A DNA stretch of 32,372 nt from an uncultured Rhodoplanes sp. (GTDB lineage: Bacteria; Pseudomonadota; Alphaproteobacteria; Rhizobiales; Xanthobacteraceae): positions 1 through 32,372 of the forward strand of contig CAKZHN010000108.1 of assembly GCA_936924235.1 (NCBI GenBank), read 5' to 3'. A program made the position numbers and the translations under genes. This document shows positions 19,699 through 27,803 of this stretch, in pieces. Under the pieces are notes generated by a model that saw only the letters and a list, made by a program, of their open reading frames with translations, was not told the DNA's origin and did no database searches. Within the stretch, counting starts at the first letter, position 1; every line of letters starts with the position of its first letter.

Positions 19699-20426
19699 TC
19701 GAGCCAGGCCACGGCCTGTTGCGGATCGCCGACCGCCTGAACATCCGGCAGAGCAGGGCGCCGCAGCATGACTACACTGAGCCCCAGCGCGCGCGCCGCG
19801 GCGATCTTGCCGTAGGTGGCGTCGCCGCCGCTGTTCTTGGCGACGATGGTTTCGATTCGATGCTGCGCCAGCAGCGCCTTCTCGTCGCTCTCGGCAAATG
19901 GTCCGCGGCTGACCACGTAGGTCGCGTGCGGCACGTCGAGCGGCGGCCCGATCGGATCGACGCTGCGGATGAGATAGTGGTGCTGCGGGGCCGCCGTGAA
20001 AGCCGCGACCTCCTTGCGCCCGATCGCCAGGAACACGCGTTTGGGCTCCGGGCCGAGCGCGGTTGCGGCGTCGGAGATCTCTCTGACCTCGATCCAGCGG
20101 TCGCCTGCGGCGGCAGTCCAGGCCGGCCGGCGCAGCGCCAGCAACGGGACACCGGCCGAGGCCGCAGCCTCGGCGGCGTGCTTCGAAATCACCGCCGCAT
20201 AGGGATGCGTGGCGTCGATCAGCGCATCGACGCGTTCGGTTTTGAGATAGCCGGCGAGCCCCTCGACACCGCCGAAGCCGCCGACCCGCACCGGAACCGG
20301 CTGCGCCGCGGGCGCGGCGGTGCGGCCGGCCAGCGACAGCGTGGTCTTGATATCGGCGCGGCCTGCCAGCAAGCCTGCAAGTTGCCGCGCTTCCGCCGTG
20401 CCGCCGAGTATGAGAACGTGCCGCAT
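19662..20426 (-). CDS. cobK: CobK, precorrin-6A reductase
   Basis: The 254-residue NADPH-dependent reductase begins RHVLILGGTAEARQLAGLL. It contains DALIDATHPYAAVISKHA, LALRRPAWTA, VVSRGPFAESDEKALL and IVAKNSGGDATYGKI, all typical of CobK/CbiJ. It reduces precorrin-6A to precorrin-6B. The gene lies on the minus strand inside the plus-strand cob operon. Its ATG (20426-20424) overlaps the cobL ATG (20425-20427) within CATG, and its 3' end overlaps cobJ by 37 bases. A much longer frame to 21665 is a shadow of cobL. The upstream GCGGAAG is a weak, close ribosome-binding site. Confidence 0.94.
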   Translation of the reverse strand: MRHVLILGGTAEARQLAGLLAGRADIKTTLSLAGRTAAPAAQPVPVRVGGFGGVEGLAGYLKTERVDALIDATHPYAAVISKHAAEAAASAGVPLLALRRPAWTAAAGDRWIEVREISDAATALGPEPKRVFLAIGRKEVAAFTAAPQHHYLIRSVDPIGPPLDVPHATYVVSRGPFAESDEKALLAQHRIETIVAKNSGGDATYGKIAAARALGLSVVMLRRPALPDVQAVGDPQQAVAWLDHEPPPSTKRGV

Positions 20427-21672
20427 GTCTTCCGCTCGTCCGCTCTCCGCTGAGAGTGCCGCACCGCGCCGCTGGCTGTCCATCGTCGGGATCGGCGAGG
20501 ACGGCGTCGACGGCCTGAGCGCGGTCGCGCGCGGTCTCATCGCGGACGCCGAGATCGTGTTCGGCGGCAAGCGCCATCTGGAGCTGGCCGCGCCGCTCAT
20601 TCGCGGCGCCATGCGGCCGTGGCCGAGCCCGTTCGAGCGGGCGCCTGCCGAGGTGACGGAGCTGCGCGGGCGCGGCGTCTGCGTGCTCGCCTCCGGCGAT
20701 CCGTTCCTGCATGGCGTCGGCTCGGTGCTGGCGCGCCATGTCGATCCGAATGAAATGCTGGTGGTGCCTGCGCCCTCTGCGTTCAGTCTTGCGGCCGCGC
20801 GGATGGGCTGGTCGCTGCCGGAAACGTCATTGGTGTCGCTGCACGGCCGCGCGGTCGATCTCGTCCGGCCGCATCTGCATCCGGGCGCGCGCGTGCTGGC
20901 GCTGACGTCGGATGGCGACGGCCCGCGCACGCTGGCTGCGTTGTTGAATGACGGCGGGTTCGGCGCAACCAAGCTCACCGTGCTTGAAGCGCTCGGCGGT
21001 CCGAACGAGCGCATCCGCACATCGCTTGCTGCCGGGTTCGACCTGGGCGACATCGGCCCGCTCAATGTCGTGGCCCTGGAGGTCCAGGCATCAGCGCATG
21101 CTCGCGTTTTGTCGCGGGCCGCCGGATTGCCCGATGCGCTGTTCGAGCACGACGGCCAGATCACCAAGCGCGAGATCCGCGCCATCACGCTGTCGTCGTT
21201 GGCGCCGCGCAAGGACGAGTTGCTCTGGGACATCGGCGCGGGCTCCGGCTCGATCGCGATCGAGTGGATGCTGGCCGATCCCTCGCTTCGCGCGATCGCC
21301 ATCGAGCAGAAGCCGGAGCGCGCTACGCGCATCCGGCGAAACGCTGCGGCGTTCGGTGTTCCGGGACTTGATGTGATCGAAGGCCAAGCCCCGCATTGCT
21401 TCGCGGGACTCGCAACACCCGACGCGATCTTCATCGGCGGCGGCGCGGCCGTGCCGGGATTGCTGGATGCGGTCATTGCAGCACTCCGCTCCGGCGGTCG
21501 GCTGGTCGCGAACGCTGTGACGCTGGAAACCGAAATCCTGCTGCTCGCGCGCCACGCATCGCAGGGCGGCGAGCTGACCCGCATCGCGCTGTCCCGCGCC
21601 GACGGTGTCGGCACAAAGACCGGATGGCGTCCGGCGATGCCGGTGACGCAATGGGTCTGGACCAAGCCATGA
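20425..21672 (+). CDS. cobL: CobL, precorrin-6Y C5,15-methyltransferase (decarboxylating)
   Basis: The 415-residue fusion has an N-terminal CbiE-like methylase with LSIVGIGEDGVDGLSAVARG near 18-37, VLASGDPFLHGVGSVLA and VVPAPSAFSLAAARMGW. Its C-terminal CbiT-like domain has ITLSSLAPRKDELLWDIGAGSGSIAIEW near 253-280. It methylates C5 and C15 and removes the acetate carboxylate at C12, giving precorrin-8X. The ATG at 20425 is preferred; another in-frame ATG is at 20410, and neither has a strong ribosome-binding site. The start overlaps that of cobK on the other strand. The stop overlaps cobE (ATGA). Confidence 0.93.
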   Translation: MSSARPLSAESAAPRRWLSIVGIGEDGVDGLSAVARGLIADAEIVFGGKRHLELAAPLIRGAMRPWPSPFERAPAEVTELRGRGVCVLASGDPFLHGVGSVLARHVDPNEMLVVPAPSAFSLAAARMGWSLPETSLVSLHGRAVDLVRPHLHPGARVLALTSDGDGPRTLAALLNDGGFGATKLTVLEALGGPNERIRTSLAAGFDLGDIGPLNVVALEVQASAHARVLSRAAGLPDALFEHDGQITKREIRAITLSSLAPRKDELLWDIGAGSGSIAIEWMLADPSLRAIAIEQKPERATRIRRNAAAFGVPGLDVIEGQAPHCFAGLATPDAIFIGGGAAVPGLLDAVIAALRSGGRLVANAVTLETEILLLARHASQGGELTRIALSRADGVGTKTGWRPAMPVTQWVWTKP

Positions 21673-22055
21673 TCGTCGCGGGCATAGGCTGCAAGGCCGG
21701 CGCGTCGGCGCAGGAGATCGAAGCGGCCATCGGCGCGGCGCTGTCGCAGTCCGGTCTTGAAGGCAGCGCGCTGGGTCTGATCGCAACGTCACAGGCCAAG
21801 GCATCCGAAGCCGGCATCGCCGCCGCCGCCACAGAGCGCGGATTGAAGCTTGCGGTCGTGGCCCAGGCCGCGCTCGAATCTGCCGGCGCGCAAACCGTCA
21901 CGCGATCGGAGCGCGTGCTGGCCGTCGCCGGCGTGCCCTCCGTATCGGAAGCCGCAGCGCTCGCCGCGGCTGGTCCTGGCGCGCGCCTGATCGCACCGCG
22001 TGTCGCAGTGGGTCCCGCCACCTGCGCGCTGGCGATCACCGGAGACACGCCGTGA
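21669..22055 (+). CDS. cobE: CobE, cobalamin biosynthesis protein (CbiG C-terminal-like)
   Basis: The 128-residue protein begins IVAGIGCKAGASAQEIEAAI, the CobE/CbiG C-terminal signature. It has IATSQAKASEAGIAAAA in the middle and a late VGPATCALAI. The role of CobE in the aerobic pathway is poorly defined; it is needed for or assists the middle steps and is reported to bind a late intermediate. The ATG lies in an ATGA overlap with the cobL stop, and its own stop overlaps cobM (GTGA), so all three are likely translated together. A longer frame back to 21396 is a shadow of cobL. Confidence 0.88.
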   Translation: MIVAGIGCKAGASAQEIEAAIGAALSQSGLEGSALGLIATSQAKASEAGIAAAATERGLKLAVVAQAALESAGAQTVTRSERVLAVAGVPSVSEAAALAAAGPGARLIAPRVAVGPATCALAITGDTP

Positions 22056-22810
22056 TCGTGCATTTCATCGGCGCCGGGCCGGGTGCTGCCGACCTCATCA
22101 CGGTGCGCGGCCGCGATCTCATCGCGCAATGCCCGGTGTGTCTTTATGCCGGCTCGATCGTGCCGAAGGAGCTGCTGCAATACTGCCCGCCGGGCGCGCG
22201 GATCGTCGACACCGCGCCGATGTCGCTCGACGAGATCGAGGCCGAGTTCGTCGCGGCTCGCGACAAGAACCAGGACGTGGCGCGGCTGCATTCCGGCGAT
22301 CTTTCGATTTACAGCGCGCTCGCCGAGCAGACCCGGCGGCTGGAGCGGCTCGGCATTGCCTATACGGTGACGCCCGGCGTTCCGGCCTTTGCGGCGGCGG
22401 CCGCCGTGCTCGGCCGCGAGCTGACCGTGCCGGAGATCGCCCAGAGCGTCGTGCTGACGCGGATGCCCGGCCGCGCCTCGGCGATGCCGAGCGGCGAGAC
22501 ACTGACGGCCTTCGCCGCGACCGGCGCGACGCTCGCCATTCATCTCGCCATCCATGCCCTCGATGCGATCGTGAATGACCTGCTGCCGCTCTATGGCGAA
22601 GATTGTCCCGTCGCCGTGGTGGTCCGGGCCAGCTGTCCCGACGAGCGCATCCTGCGCGGTACGCTCGGCACGATCCGTGCAAGGGTCGCGGCCGAGCCGA
22701 TCGAACGCACCGCGCTGGTGCTCGTCGGGCAGGCGCTCGCCGCCCATGATTTTCGCGAGAGCGCGCTGTACGATCCGGATTATCGCCGCCGATTCCGCGG
22801 CGGACGATGA
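22052..22810 (+). CDS. cobM: CobM, precorrin-4 C11-methyltransferase
   Basis: The 252-residue tetrapyrrole methylase begins IVHFIGAGPGAADLITVRG and has CLYAGSIVPKELL. ARLHSGDLSIYSALAEQTRRL, with SGDLSIYSA, is characteristic of CobM/CbiF. VTPGVPAFAAAAAVL and LTRMPGRASAMPSGE follow. It adds the C11 methyl to precorrin-4 to give precorrin-5, the CobF substrate. The start is GTG in a GTGA overlap with cobE. Confidence 0.95.
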   Translation: MIVHFIGAGPGAADLITVRGRDLIAQCPVCLYAGSIVPKELLQYCPPGARIVDTAPMSLDEIEAEFVAARDKNQDVARLHSGDLSIYSALAEQTRRLERLGIAYTVTPGVPAFAAAAAVLGRELTVPEIAQSVVLTRMPGRASAMPSGETLTAFAATGATLAIHLAIHALDAIVNDLLPLYGEDCPVAVVVRASCPDERILRGTLGTIRARVAAEPIERTALVLVGQALAAHDFRESALYDPDYRRRFRGGR

Positions 22811-22831
22811 CAGGTTGAAATCGTTGCTCAC

Positions 22832-23626
22832 ATGACTCCGCTCGAAGCGCTCGCGATCCTGCACGGCCGGTTTCCCAAGATGGAGCCCGGCCACGTCTGG
22901 CTTGCCGGCGCGGGCCCCGGCGATCCCGGCATGCTGACGCTCGATGCGCTGGCGGCGCTGGTGCAGGCTGACGTCATCGTGCACGACGCGCTGGTCGACA
23001 AGCAGACCTTGGCGCTCGCGCGCCCCGGCGCCACCCTGGAATTCGCCGGCAAGCGCGGCGGACGGCCTTCGACGCAGCAGACCGATATCACGGCGCGGCT
23101 GATTGAGCTGGCGCGGCAGGGCCACAAGGTGCTGCGGCTGAAGGGCGGCGATCCTTTCGTGTTCGGCCGCGGCGGCGAGGAGGCCATTGCACTGGCAGAA
23201 GCCGGCATTCCCTACCGCATCGTTCCCGGCATCACGGCCGGTATCGCGGGCCTTGCGACGGCGGCGATCCCGGCGACCATGCGCGGCGTCAACCAGGCCA
23301 TCACCTTCGTGACCGGCCACGCCGATCCCGACTTCGACTGGAGCGCGCTCGCGCGCACCGGCCAGCCGATCGTGATCTACATGGCGATGCGCAACATCGA
23401 GCACATCGTCGAAGCGCTGCGGCACGGTGGCCTTGCGGCGGCGACACCCGCGGCCGTCATCGTTGCCGCGACCTTGCCGGAGCAGCACATCGTCATCACC
23501 ACGCTGGACAAGCTCGCTGCAGAGGTCGGCAAGCTCGGCTATCGCCTGCCGGGGCTGATCGTGATCGGTGAGATCGTGAATGTGCGCAATCAACTGCTGC
23601 ATCTCGTCTCCGAGGCCGCGCGGTGA
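22832..23626 (+). CDS. cobA: CobA, uroporphyrinogen-III C-methyltransferase
   Basis: The 264-residue SUMT has VWLAGAGPGDPGMLTLDAL, VIVHDALVD, the long motif around LRLKGGDPFVFGRGGEE, and IVPGITAGIAGLATAAIP. It lacks the dehydrogenase/chelatase domain of CysG, so it serves the cobalamin branch. It converts uroporphyrinogen III to precorrin-2, the first committed step. It sits 21 bases after cobM, with no clear Shine-Dalgarno. Its stop overlaps the cobB GTG (GTGA). Confidence 0.95.
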   Translation: MTPLEALAILHGRFPKMEPGHVWLAGAGPGDPGMLTLDALAALVQADVIVHDALVDKQTLALARPGATLEFAGKRGGRPSTQQTDITARLIELARQGHKVLRLKGGDPFVFGRGGEEAIALAEAGIPYRIVPGITAGIAGLATAAIPATMRGVNQAITFVTGHADPDFDWSALARTGQPIVIYMAMRNIEHIVEALRHGGLAAATPAAVIVAATLPEQHIVITTLDKLAAEVGKLGYRLPGLIVIGEIVNVRNQLLHLVSEAAR

Positions 23627-24939
23627 CGGCGCGCGGGTTGATCGTCTCGGCGCCGCGTTCGAGCTCCGGCAAGACCACCGTCACGCTTGGCCTCCTCGGC
23701 GCGCTGCGCCGCAAGGGCATAGCTGTGCGCGCAGCGAAATCCGGGCCCGACTACATCGATCCGGCGTTCCATGCAGCCGCGACTGCGGCGAAGGGCGTGA
23801 ACCTCGACAGCTGGGCCATGCTGCCCGCGACCATCGAGGCATTGATGGCAGAAGCCGCGCAGGCTTCCGACGTGCTGGTGATCGAAGGTGCGATGGGGCT
23901 GTTCGACGGCGTGCCGGGCGTTCCAGGACGCTCGGGTGCAGCGTCCGATATCGCGGCGCGCTTCGCGCTGCCGGTGCTGCTCATTCTCGACGTGTCGGGA
24001 CAGTCGCAATCGGCCGCCGCGGTCGCGGCGGGCTTCGCGTCGTTCGATCCGAAGGTACGCGTCGGCGGCGTGGTGCTGAACAAGTTGGGCAGTGATCGGC
24101 ATCGCACGCTGATCGCCGATGCGCTCAAGCCTCTCGGTATTGCAGTTATGGGCGCGATCCCGCGCGACGACAAAATGGTGCTGCCGGAACGGCATCTCGG
24201 TCTGGTGCAGGCCGGCGAGCACGCCGATCTCGACGCGCGGCTCGCGAGCTTTGCCGAGATGGCAGCGCGGCATCTCGATCTCGACGCCATCATGGCGATG
24301 GCCGCGCCGTTGCTCAGTCTCGCGGCCTCTGCGGCTCCAATCCTGAAACCGCCCGGCCAGCGCATCGCGCTCGCCTCCGACGCAGCTTTCTCCTTTGTCT
24401 ATGCGCATGTGCTCGACGGCTGGCGGAGGAGCGGCGCCGAGATCGTGCCGTTCGCGCCGTTGCGCGACGAGGCGCCGCCGGAGCATTGCGATGTTTGCTG
24501 GCTCCCGGGCGGTTATCCCGAGCTGCACGCGGGAGCGCTCGCGGCGGCGGAGCGTTTCAAGAATGGACTGAAAGAGTTCGCGCGCACGCGGCCGGTTCAC
24601 GGCGAGTGCGGTGGTTACATGGTGCTGGGCCAAGGTTTGGAAGACGCGAGCGGCACGCGTCATGCGATGGCAGGATTGCTGTCGCACGCCACGAGCTTCG
24701 CCAAGCGCAGGCTGCATCTCGGCTATCGCCAGGCGCGGCTTCTTGCCGATCATCCGCTCGGCGCGAGAGGCGATGTCGTGCGCGGTCACGAATTCCATCA
24801 CGCCAGCATCATCGACAAAGGCAGTGACGAACCGTTTGTCGAGGTGATGGACGCTCAAGGCAAGCCGGTGGTGGAGACTGGAAGCCGGCGCGGACTTGTC
24901 TCCGGCACCTTTTTCCATGCTATCGCGCGCGAGACCTAA
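23623..24939 (+). CDS. cobB: CobB, hydrogenobyrinic acid a,c-diamide synthase
   Basis: The 438-residue amidotransferase has a P-loop SAPRSSSGKTTVTLG (9-23), AAKSGPDYIDPAFH (37-50), VIEGAMGLFDGV and a glutaminase-like domain. The nucleophile is Cys329 in GECGGYM, with late His432 in GTFFHAI. It amidates carboxylates a and c of hydrogenobyrinic acid with glutamine and ATP, before cobalt insertion by CobN. The start is GTG in a GTGA overlap with cobA. The stop TAA overlaps the stop of convergent cobT. This is the last plus-strand gene of the main group, with no evident terminator. Confidence 0.95.
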   Translation: MTARGLIVSAPRSSSGKTTVTLGLLGALRRKGIAVRAAKSGPDYIDPAFHAAATAAKGVNLDSWAMLPATIEALMAEAAQASDVLVIEGAMGLFDGVPGVPGRSGAASDIAARFALPVLLILDVSGQSQSAAAVAAGFASFDPKVRVGGVVLNKLGSDRHRTLIADALKPLGIAVMGAIPRDDKMVLPERHLGLVQAGEHADLDARLASFAEMAARHLDLDAIMAMAAPLLSLAASAAPILKPPGQRIALASDAAFSFVYAHVLDGWRRSGAEIVPFAPLRDEAPPEHCDVCWLPGGYPELHAGALAAAERFKNGLKEFARTRPVHGECGGYMVLGQGLEDASGTRHAMAGLLSHATSFAKRRLHLGYRQARLLADHPLGARGDVVRGHEFHHASIIDKGSDEPFVEVMDAQGKPVVETGSRRGLVSGTFFHAIARET

Positions 24940-25988
24940 TGGGGTTTGTTGGCAACGCCGGCCTCCGCGAATGTCGCCATGCCGTCGTGACACGCGAGAG
25001 CTGAACGCAGCAGCGACACTGCCAGCGCCGCGCCCGAGCCTTCGCCGAGCCGCATGCCGAGATCGAGTAGCGGCTTGAGCTTCAGTTCGTCGAGCAGCAT
25101 GCGATGTCCGGCTTCGGCCGACACATGCGCGGCTTGCGTATGATCGAGCGCATCGGCGCGGAGCTTTGTAAGTGGCGCTGCGGCCGCGGTGCAGACGAAA
25201 CCGTCCAGCAGCACCGGAATGCGATGGCGACGCGCGGCGAGCGTCGCGCCGAGAATCGCGGCCAGCTCGCGGCCGCCGAGCGCCGCGGCAACTAGCAGCG
25301 GATCGTTCGAGATGCCAGCATGACGCGACAGCGCCTTGTCGATCACCGTCTGCTTTCGTGCGAGCCCGCGATCGTCCACGCCGGTGCCGCGGCCGGCCCA
25401 GCGCGCGCCGCCGCCGCCGAACAGCGATGCGGCAACAGCGGCGGCCGCGGTCGTGTTGCCGATGCCCATTTCGCCGAGGCAAACCAGATCAGCCTCCGGC
25501 CGCACCGCGCGATAGCCTGCCGTCACCGCGCCGATGAACGACGCCTCATCCATCGCGGACTCCGCGGTGAAGTCTGCGGTTGGCGTATCGAGATCGAGCG
25601 GGATCACCCGAAGCTTTGCCGCGACTGCACCCGCGAGCTGATTGATCGCGGCACCGCCTGAGGAAAAATTCGCCACCATCTGGGCTGTGACGGCGGCCGG
25701 GTAGGGGGATACGCCATGGGCCGTGACGCCGTGATTGCCGGCGAACACCAGCACGTCGACCGTCGTCAGCCGCGGCGGGTTGCGGCCCCATCGCGCCAGC
25801 CAGGCCACCAGGTCCTCCAGTCGGCCGAGGCTGCCGGGCGGCTTGGTGAGCTGGGCCTGCCGGGCCATGACGGCGGCAGCCGCGGCATCGTCGCCCGCCG
25901 GCAGGTCGAGGCAGGCCTGCCGCAACTCGGCGAGCGTCCGGAATGGCGCCGGCTCCCGTTCGTCGCCAGCCTGTGATGTTGCGCTCAT
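24936..25988 (-). CDS. cobT: CobT, nicotinate-nucleotide--dimethylbenzimidazole phosphoribosyltransferase
   Basis: The 350-residue protein has KPPGSLGRLEDLVAWLARW, FAGNHGVTAHGVSPYP, CLGEMGIGNTTAAAA, VLLDGFVCTAAAAPL and a C-terminal LGEGSGAALA. The glutamate there (about residue 316) is the expected catalytic base. It makes alpha-ribazole phosphate for the lower ligand. In Pseudomonas denitrificans naming this is CobU; it is not the CobT chelatase subunit. The ATG at 25988 follows a GAAG site; the frame upstream to 26540 is a shadow of cobS. It is divergent from cobS, which uses its product. Confidence 0.95.
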   Translation of the reverse strand: MSATSQAGDEREPAPFRTLAELRQACLDLPAGDDAAAAAVMARQAQLTKPPGSLGRLEDLVAWLARWGRNPPRLTTVDVLVFAGNHGVTAHGVSPYPAAVTAQMVANFSSGGAAINQLAGAVAAKLRVIPLDLDTPTADFTAESAMDEASFIGAVTAGYRAVRPEADLVCLGEMGIGNTTAAAAVAASLFGGGGARWAGRGTGVDDRGLARKQTVIDKALSRHAGISNDPLLVAAALGGRELAAILGATLAARRHRIPVLLDGFVCTAAAAPLTKLRADALDHTQAAHVSAEAGHRMLLDELKLKPLLDLGMRLGEGSGAALAVSLLRSALACHDGMATFAEAGVANKPH

Positions 25989-26063
25989 AACGATCTTCGT
26001 GCCGGGCCGGTTGTCAGGTTCACCATAGCTGGCGGCCTGGGTGCGAACAATTCTATAAGGCTC

Positions 26064-26864
26064 ATGCGGGGACTTCGACCGATGATCAACCAAGCCTGGC
26101 TGCTGCAGCGCCTGACCGAGCTGAAGCTCGGCTTCGTTTTCCTGACGCGGCTGCCGCTGCGGCATGACGGACCGGTGGCGAAGGGCGAGCTGGCGCAAGC
26201 GCTGTGGAGCGCGCCGCTGGTCGGCATCGTGGTGGCCTTCGCCGGCGCGATCGTGTTTTCGGCGGCGCTGGTACTGCACCTGCCGCTGCTGCCGGCCGCG
26301 GTGCTGACGGTCGCGACGACCACGCTGCTCACGGGCGCTCTGCACGAGGACGGGCTTGCCGACGTGGCCGACGGCTTCGGCGGCGGCACGACCCGCGAGC
26401 GCAAGCTCGAGATCATGCGCGACAGCCGGATCGGCACATATGGCGTGGCCGCGCTGATCCTGTCGTTCATGCTGCGGGTCTGCGCCATCGCTGAACTGGG
26501 CGACGACCAGGCGGTGCTTGCGGCGCTGGTTGCGGCCCATGCCGGCGGCCGCGCCGCCATTCCGCTGTTCATGCGGATCGTGCCGCCGGCGCGCGCCGAC
26601 GGCCTGAGCACTGATGCCGGCATGCCGTCACCGGCGGTGTCGCTTGCCGCGGTGGTGATCGGCGCCGCCGCGCTGCTGGTCGGTCTTGGCATCAAGGCCG
26701 GGATTGTCGCGCTGCTGCTGCTCGCGGGCACCGGAGCCTTCGTTGCATGGTTGAGCTGGCGGCACATCCAGGGACAGACCGGCGATGTGCTGGGCGCGCT
26801 GGAGCAGGCCGGTGAAATGATCGTGCTGCTGATCGCTGCCGCCATTGCCGCCACGCCGCGCTAG
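26064..26864 (+). CDS. cobS: CobS (CobV), adenosylcobinamide-GDP ribazoletransferase
   Basis: The 266-residue integral membrane protein has LGFVFLTRLPL near the start, the active-site motif GALHEDGLADVADGFGGG near 92-109, and MRDSRIGTYGV. Several hydrophobic helices follow. It joins alpha-ribazole (phosphate) to AdoCbi-GDP, the last assembly step, at the inner membrane. The start is uncertain between the ATG at 26064 (AAGG just upstream) and the ATG at 26082 (GGGGA nine bases before). It is called CobV in Pseudomonas denitrificans naming and is not the chelatase subunit CobS. The stop codon is part of a strong hairpin. Confidence 0.93.
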   Translation: MRGLRPMINQAWLLQRLTELKLGFVFLTRLPLRHDGPVAKGELAQALWSAPLVGIVVAFAGAIVFSAALVLHLPLLPAAVLTVATTTLLTGALHEDGLADVADGFGGGTTRERKLEIMRDSRIGTYGVAALILSFMLRVCAIAELGDDQAVLAALVAAHAGGRAAIPLFMRIVPPARADGLSTDAGMPSPAVSLAAVVIGAAALLVGLGIKAGIVALLLLAGTGAFVAWLSWRHIQGQTGDVLGALEQAGEMIVLLIAAAIAATPR

Positions 26865-26894
26865 GCTCTGATTCAACTTCGTTGAATCAGAGCC
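26864..26894 (+). terminator. Perfect 14-base-pair hairpin at the cobS stop (probable terminator or repeat)
   Basis: GGCTCTGATTCAAC (26864-26877) and GTTGAATCAGAGCC (26881-26894) form a perfect stem with a TTC loop, starting at the last base of the cobS stop. A T-rich stretch (CCTTTTCTTGTTT) follows some bases later, so plus-strand termination is likely. Similar palindromes are repeated in rhizobial genomes, so it may also be part of a dispersed repeat. Confidence 0.6.
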
Positions 26895-26914
26895 GCCGCT
26901 CCTTTTCTTGTTTG

Positions 26915-26963
26915 GGGCATGATCTTGTCCGAAAACCGCTTCACACTTTTCGGGATCATGCCC
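26915..26963. repeat. Dispersed palindromic intergenic element of rhizobial type
   Basis: GGGCATGATC (26915-26924) and GATCATGCCC (26954-26963) are perfect inverted arms. Inside them CCGAAAA (26929-26935) pairs with TTTTCGG (26947-26953). The pattern GCATGATC..TCCGAAAACCG..TTTTCGGGATCATGC is one I recall as a widespread intergenic repeat in Bradyrhizobium-like genomes; copy number cannot be checked here. The element ends on the first base of the cobF stop triplet. Confidence 0.7.
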
Positions 26964-27709
26964 TAGGTCCTCCGCAACAGATAAGTGTCCATGATCCAGC
27001 CGTGGCGCGTCCGCGCCTCGCTGCGCACGCGCTCGATCTCGGCCGAGCGGTCGGCGAGCTTGCCGGAAATCAGGATCTCATCGGCGGTGCCGAGATAGGC
27101 GCCCCAGTAGATATCGACGTTGGCCTCCTTCACGGCCTTGAAGGTGCATTCGCCGTCGAGCATCACGACGGTGTCGTCGCCGGGCAGACCTTTCGCCAGT
27201 TGCCGGCCGGTTGTGATGTTGACGGGCCCGCCGATGCGGTTGAGCGCGATCTGGTGTTGTGCAGCCAGCGCCTGGACCGCCGTGATGCCCGGAATGACGT
27301 CGAGCTCGAACGCCACCGTCTTCATCGCCGCGACCTGATCGACGATGCGGAGCGTGCTGTCGTAGAGCGACGGGTCGCCCCAGACCAGGAATGCGCCGTG
27401 CTGGTTGCCGGCAAGCTGCTCGCGGATCATGGCTTCGTAGATCCTGGCACGCTTGTCGTGCCAGGTGGTCACTGCGGTTTCGTAAGAGGCGGGCTTGCGG
27501 TCGCGCTCGGGGTCTTTCGCCTCGACATACCGGAACGGCTTCTTGACGTAGCGATCGCAAAGCTCGCGGCGCAGCTTGGCGAGATCGTCCTTCTCCTCGC
27601 CCTTGTCGATCAGGAACACGACGTCGAGCGTTTCCAATGCTTTGGTGGCCTGCACCGTGATGTAGTCGGGATTGCCCGCACCGATGCCGATGATGGAGAG
27701 CTTTCTCAT
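26963..27709 (-). CDS. cobF: CobF, precorrin-6A synthase (deacetylating)
   Basis: The 248-residue methylase begins RKLSIIGIGAGNPDYITVQA. It has VFLIDKGEEKDDLAKLRRELC, a cofactor loop FLVWGDPSLYDSTLRIV, DVIPGITAVQALAAQH and the C-terminal YLGTADEILISGKL, all typical of CobF. It methylates C1 of precorrin-5 and releases acetate, a step used only by the aerobic pathway. The ATG at 27709 has GGGACGC upstream; a TTG at 27775 would add an unlikely leader. It lies apart from the other ring-methylase genes, on the minus strand behind the catabolic group. Confidence 0.94.
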   Translation of the reverse strand: MRKLSIIGIGAGNPDYITVQATKALETLDVVFLIDKGEEKDDLAKLRRELCDRYVKKPFRYVEAKDPERDRKPASYETAVTTWHDKRARIYEAMIREQLAGNQHGAFLVWGDPSLYDSTLRIVDQVAAMKTVAFELDVIPGITAVQALAAQHQIALNRIGGPVNITTGRQLAKGLPGDDTVVMLDGECTFKAVKEANVDIYWGAYLGTADEILISGKLADRSAEIERVRSEARTRHGWIMDTYLLRRT

Positions 27710-27803
27710 CGCTTGCGTCCCGTTGGCTTTGTCGCCTGGAACATATGCAAGCTGATGTCGCGCTGTGCAATACAAACCGTTCGGTCGATGTCGCGATCGA
27801 CGC

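Noticed and set aside
24936..26864. cobT and cobS as the cobaltochelatase subunits of the same names
   Set aside because: Their motifs are those of the DMB phosphoribosyltransferase and the membrane ribazoletransferase, not of the AAA+ and VWA-type chelatase proteins.
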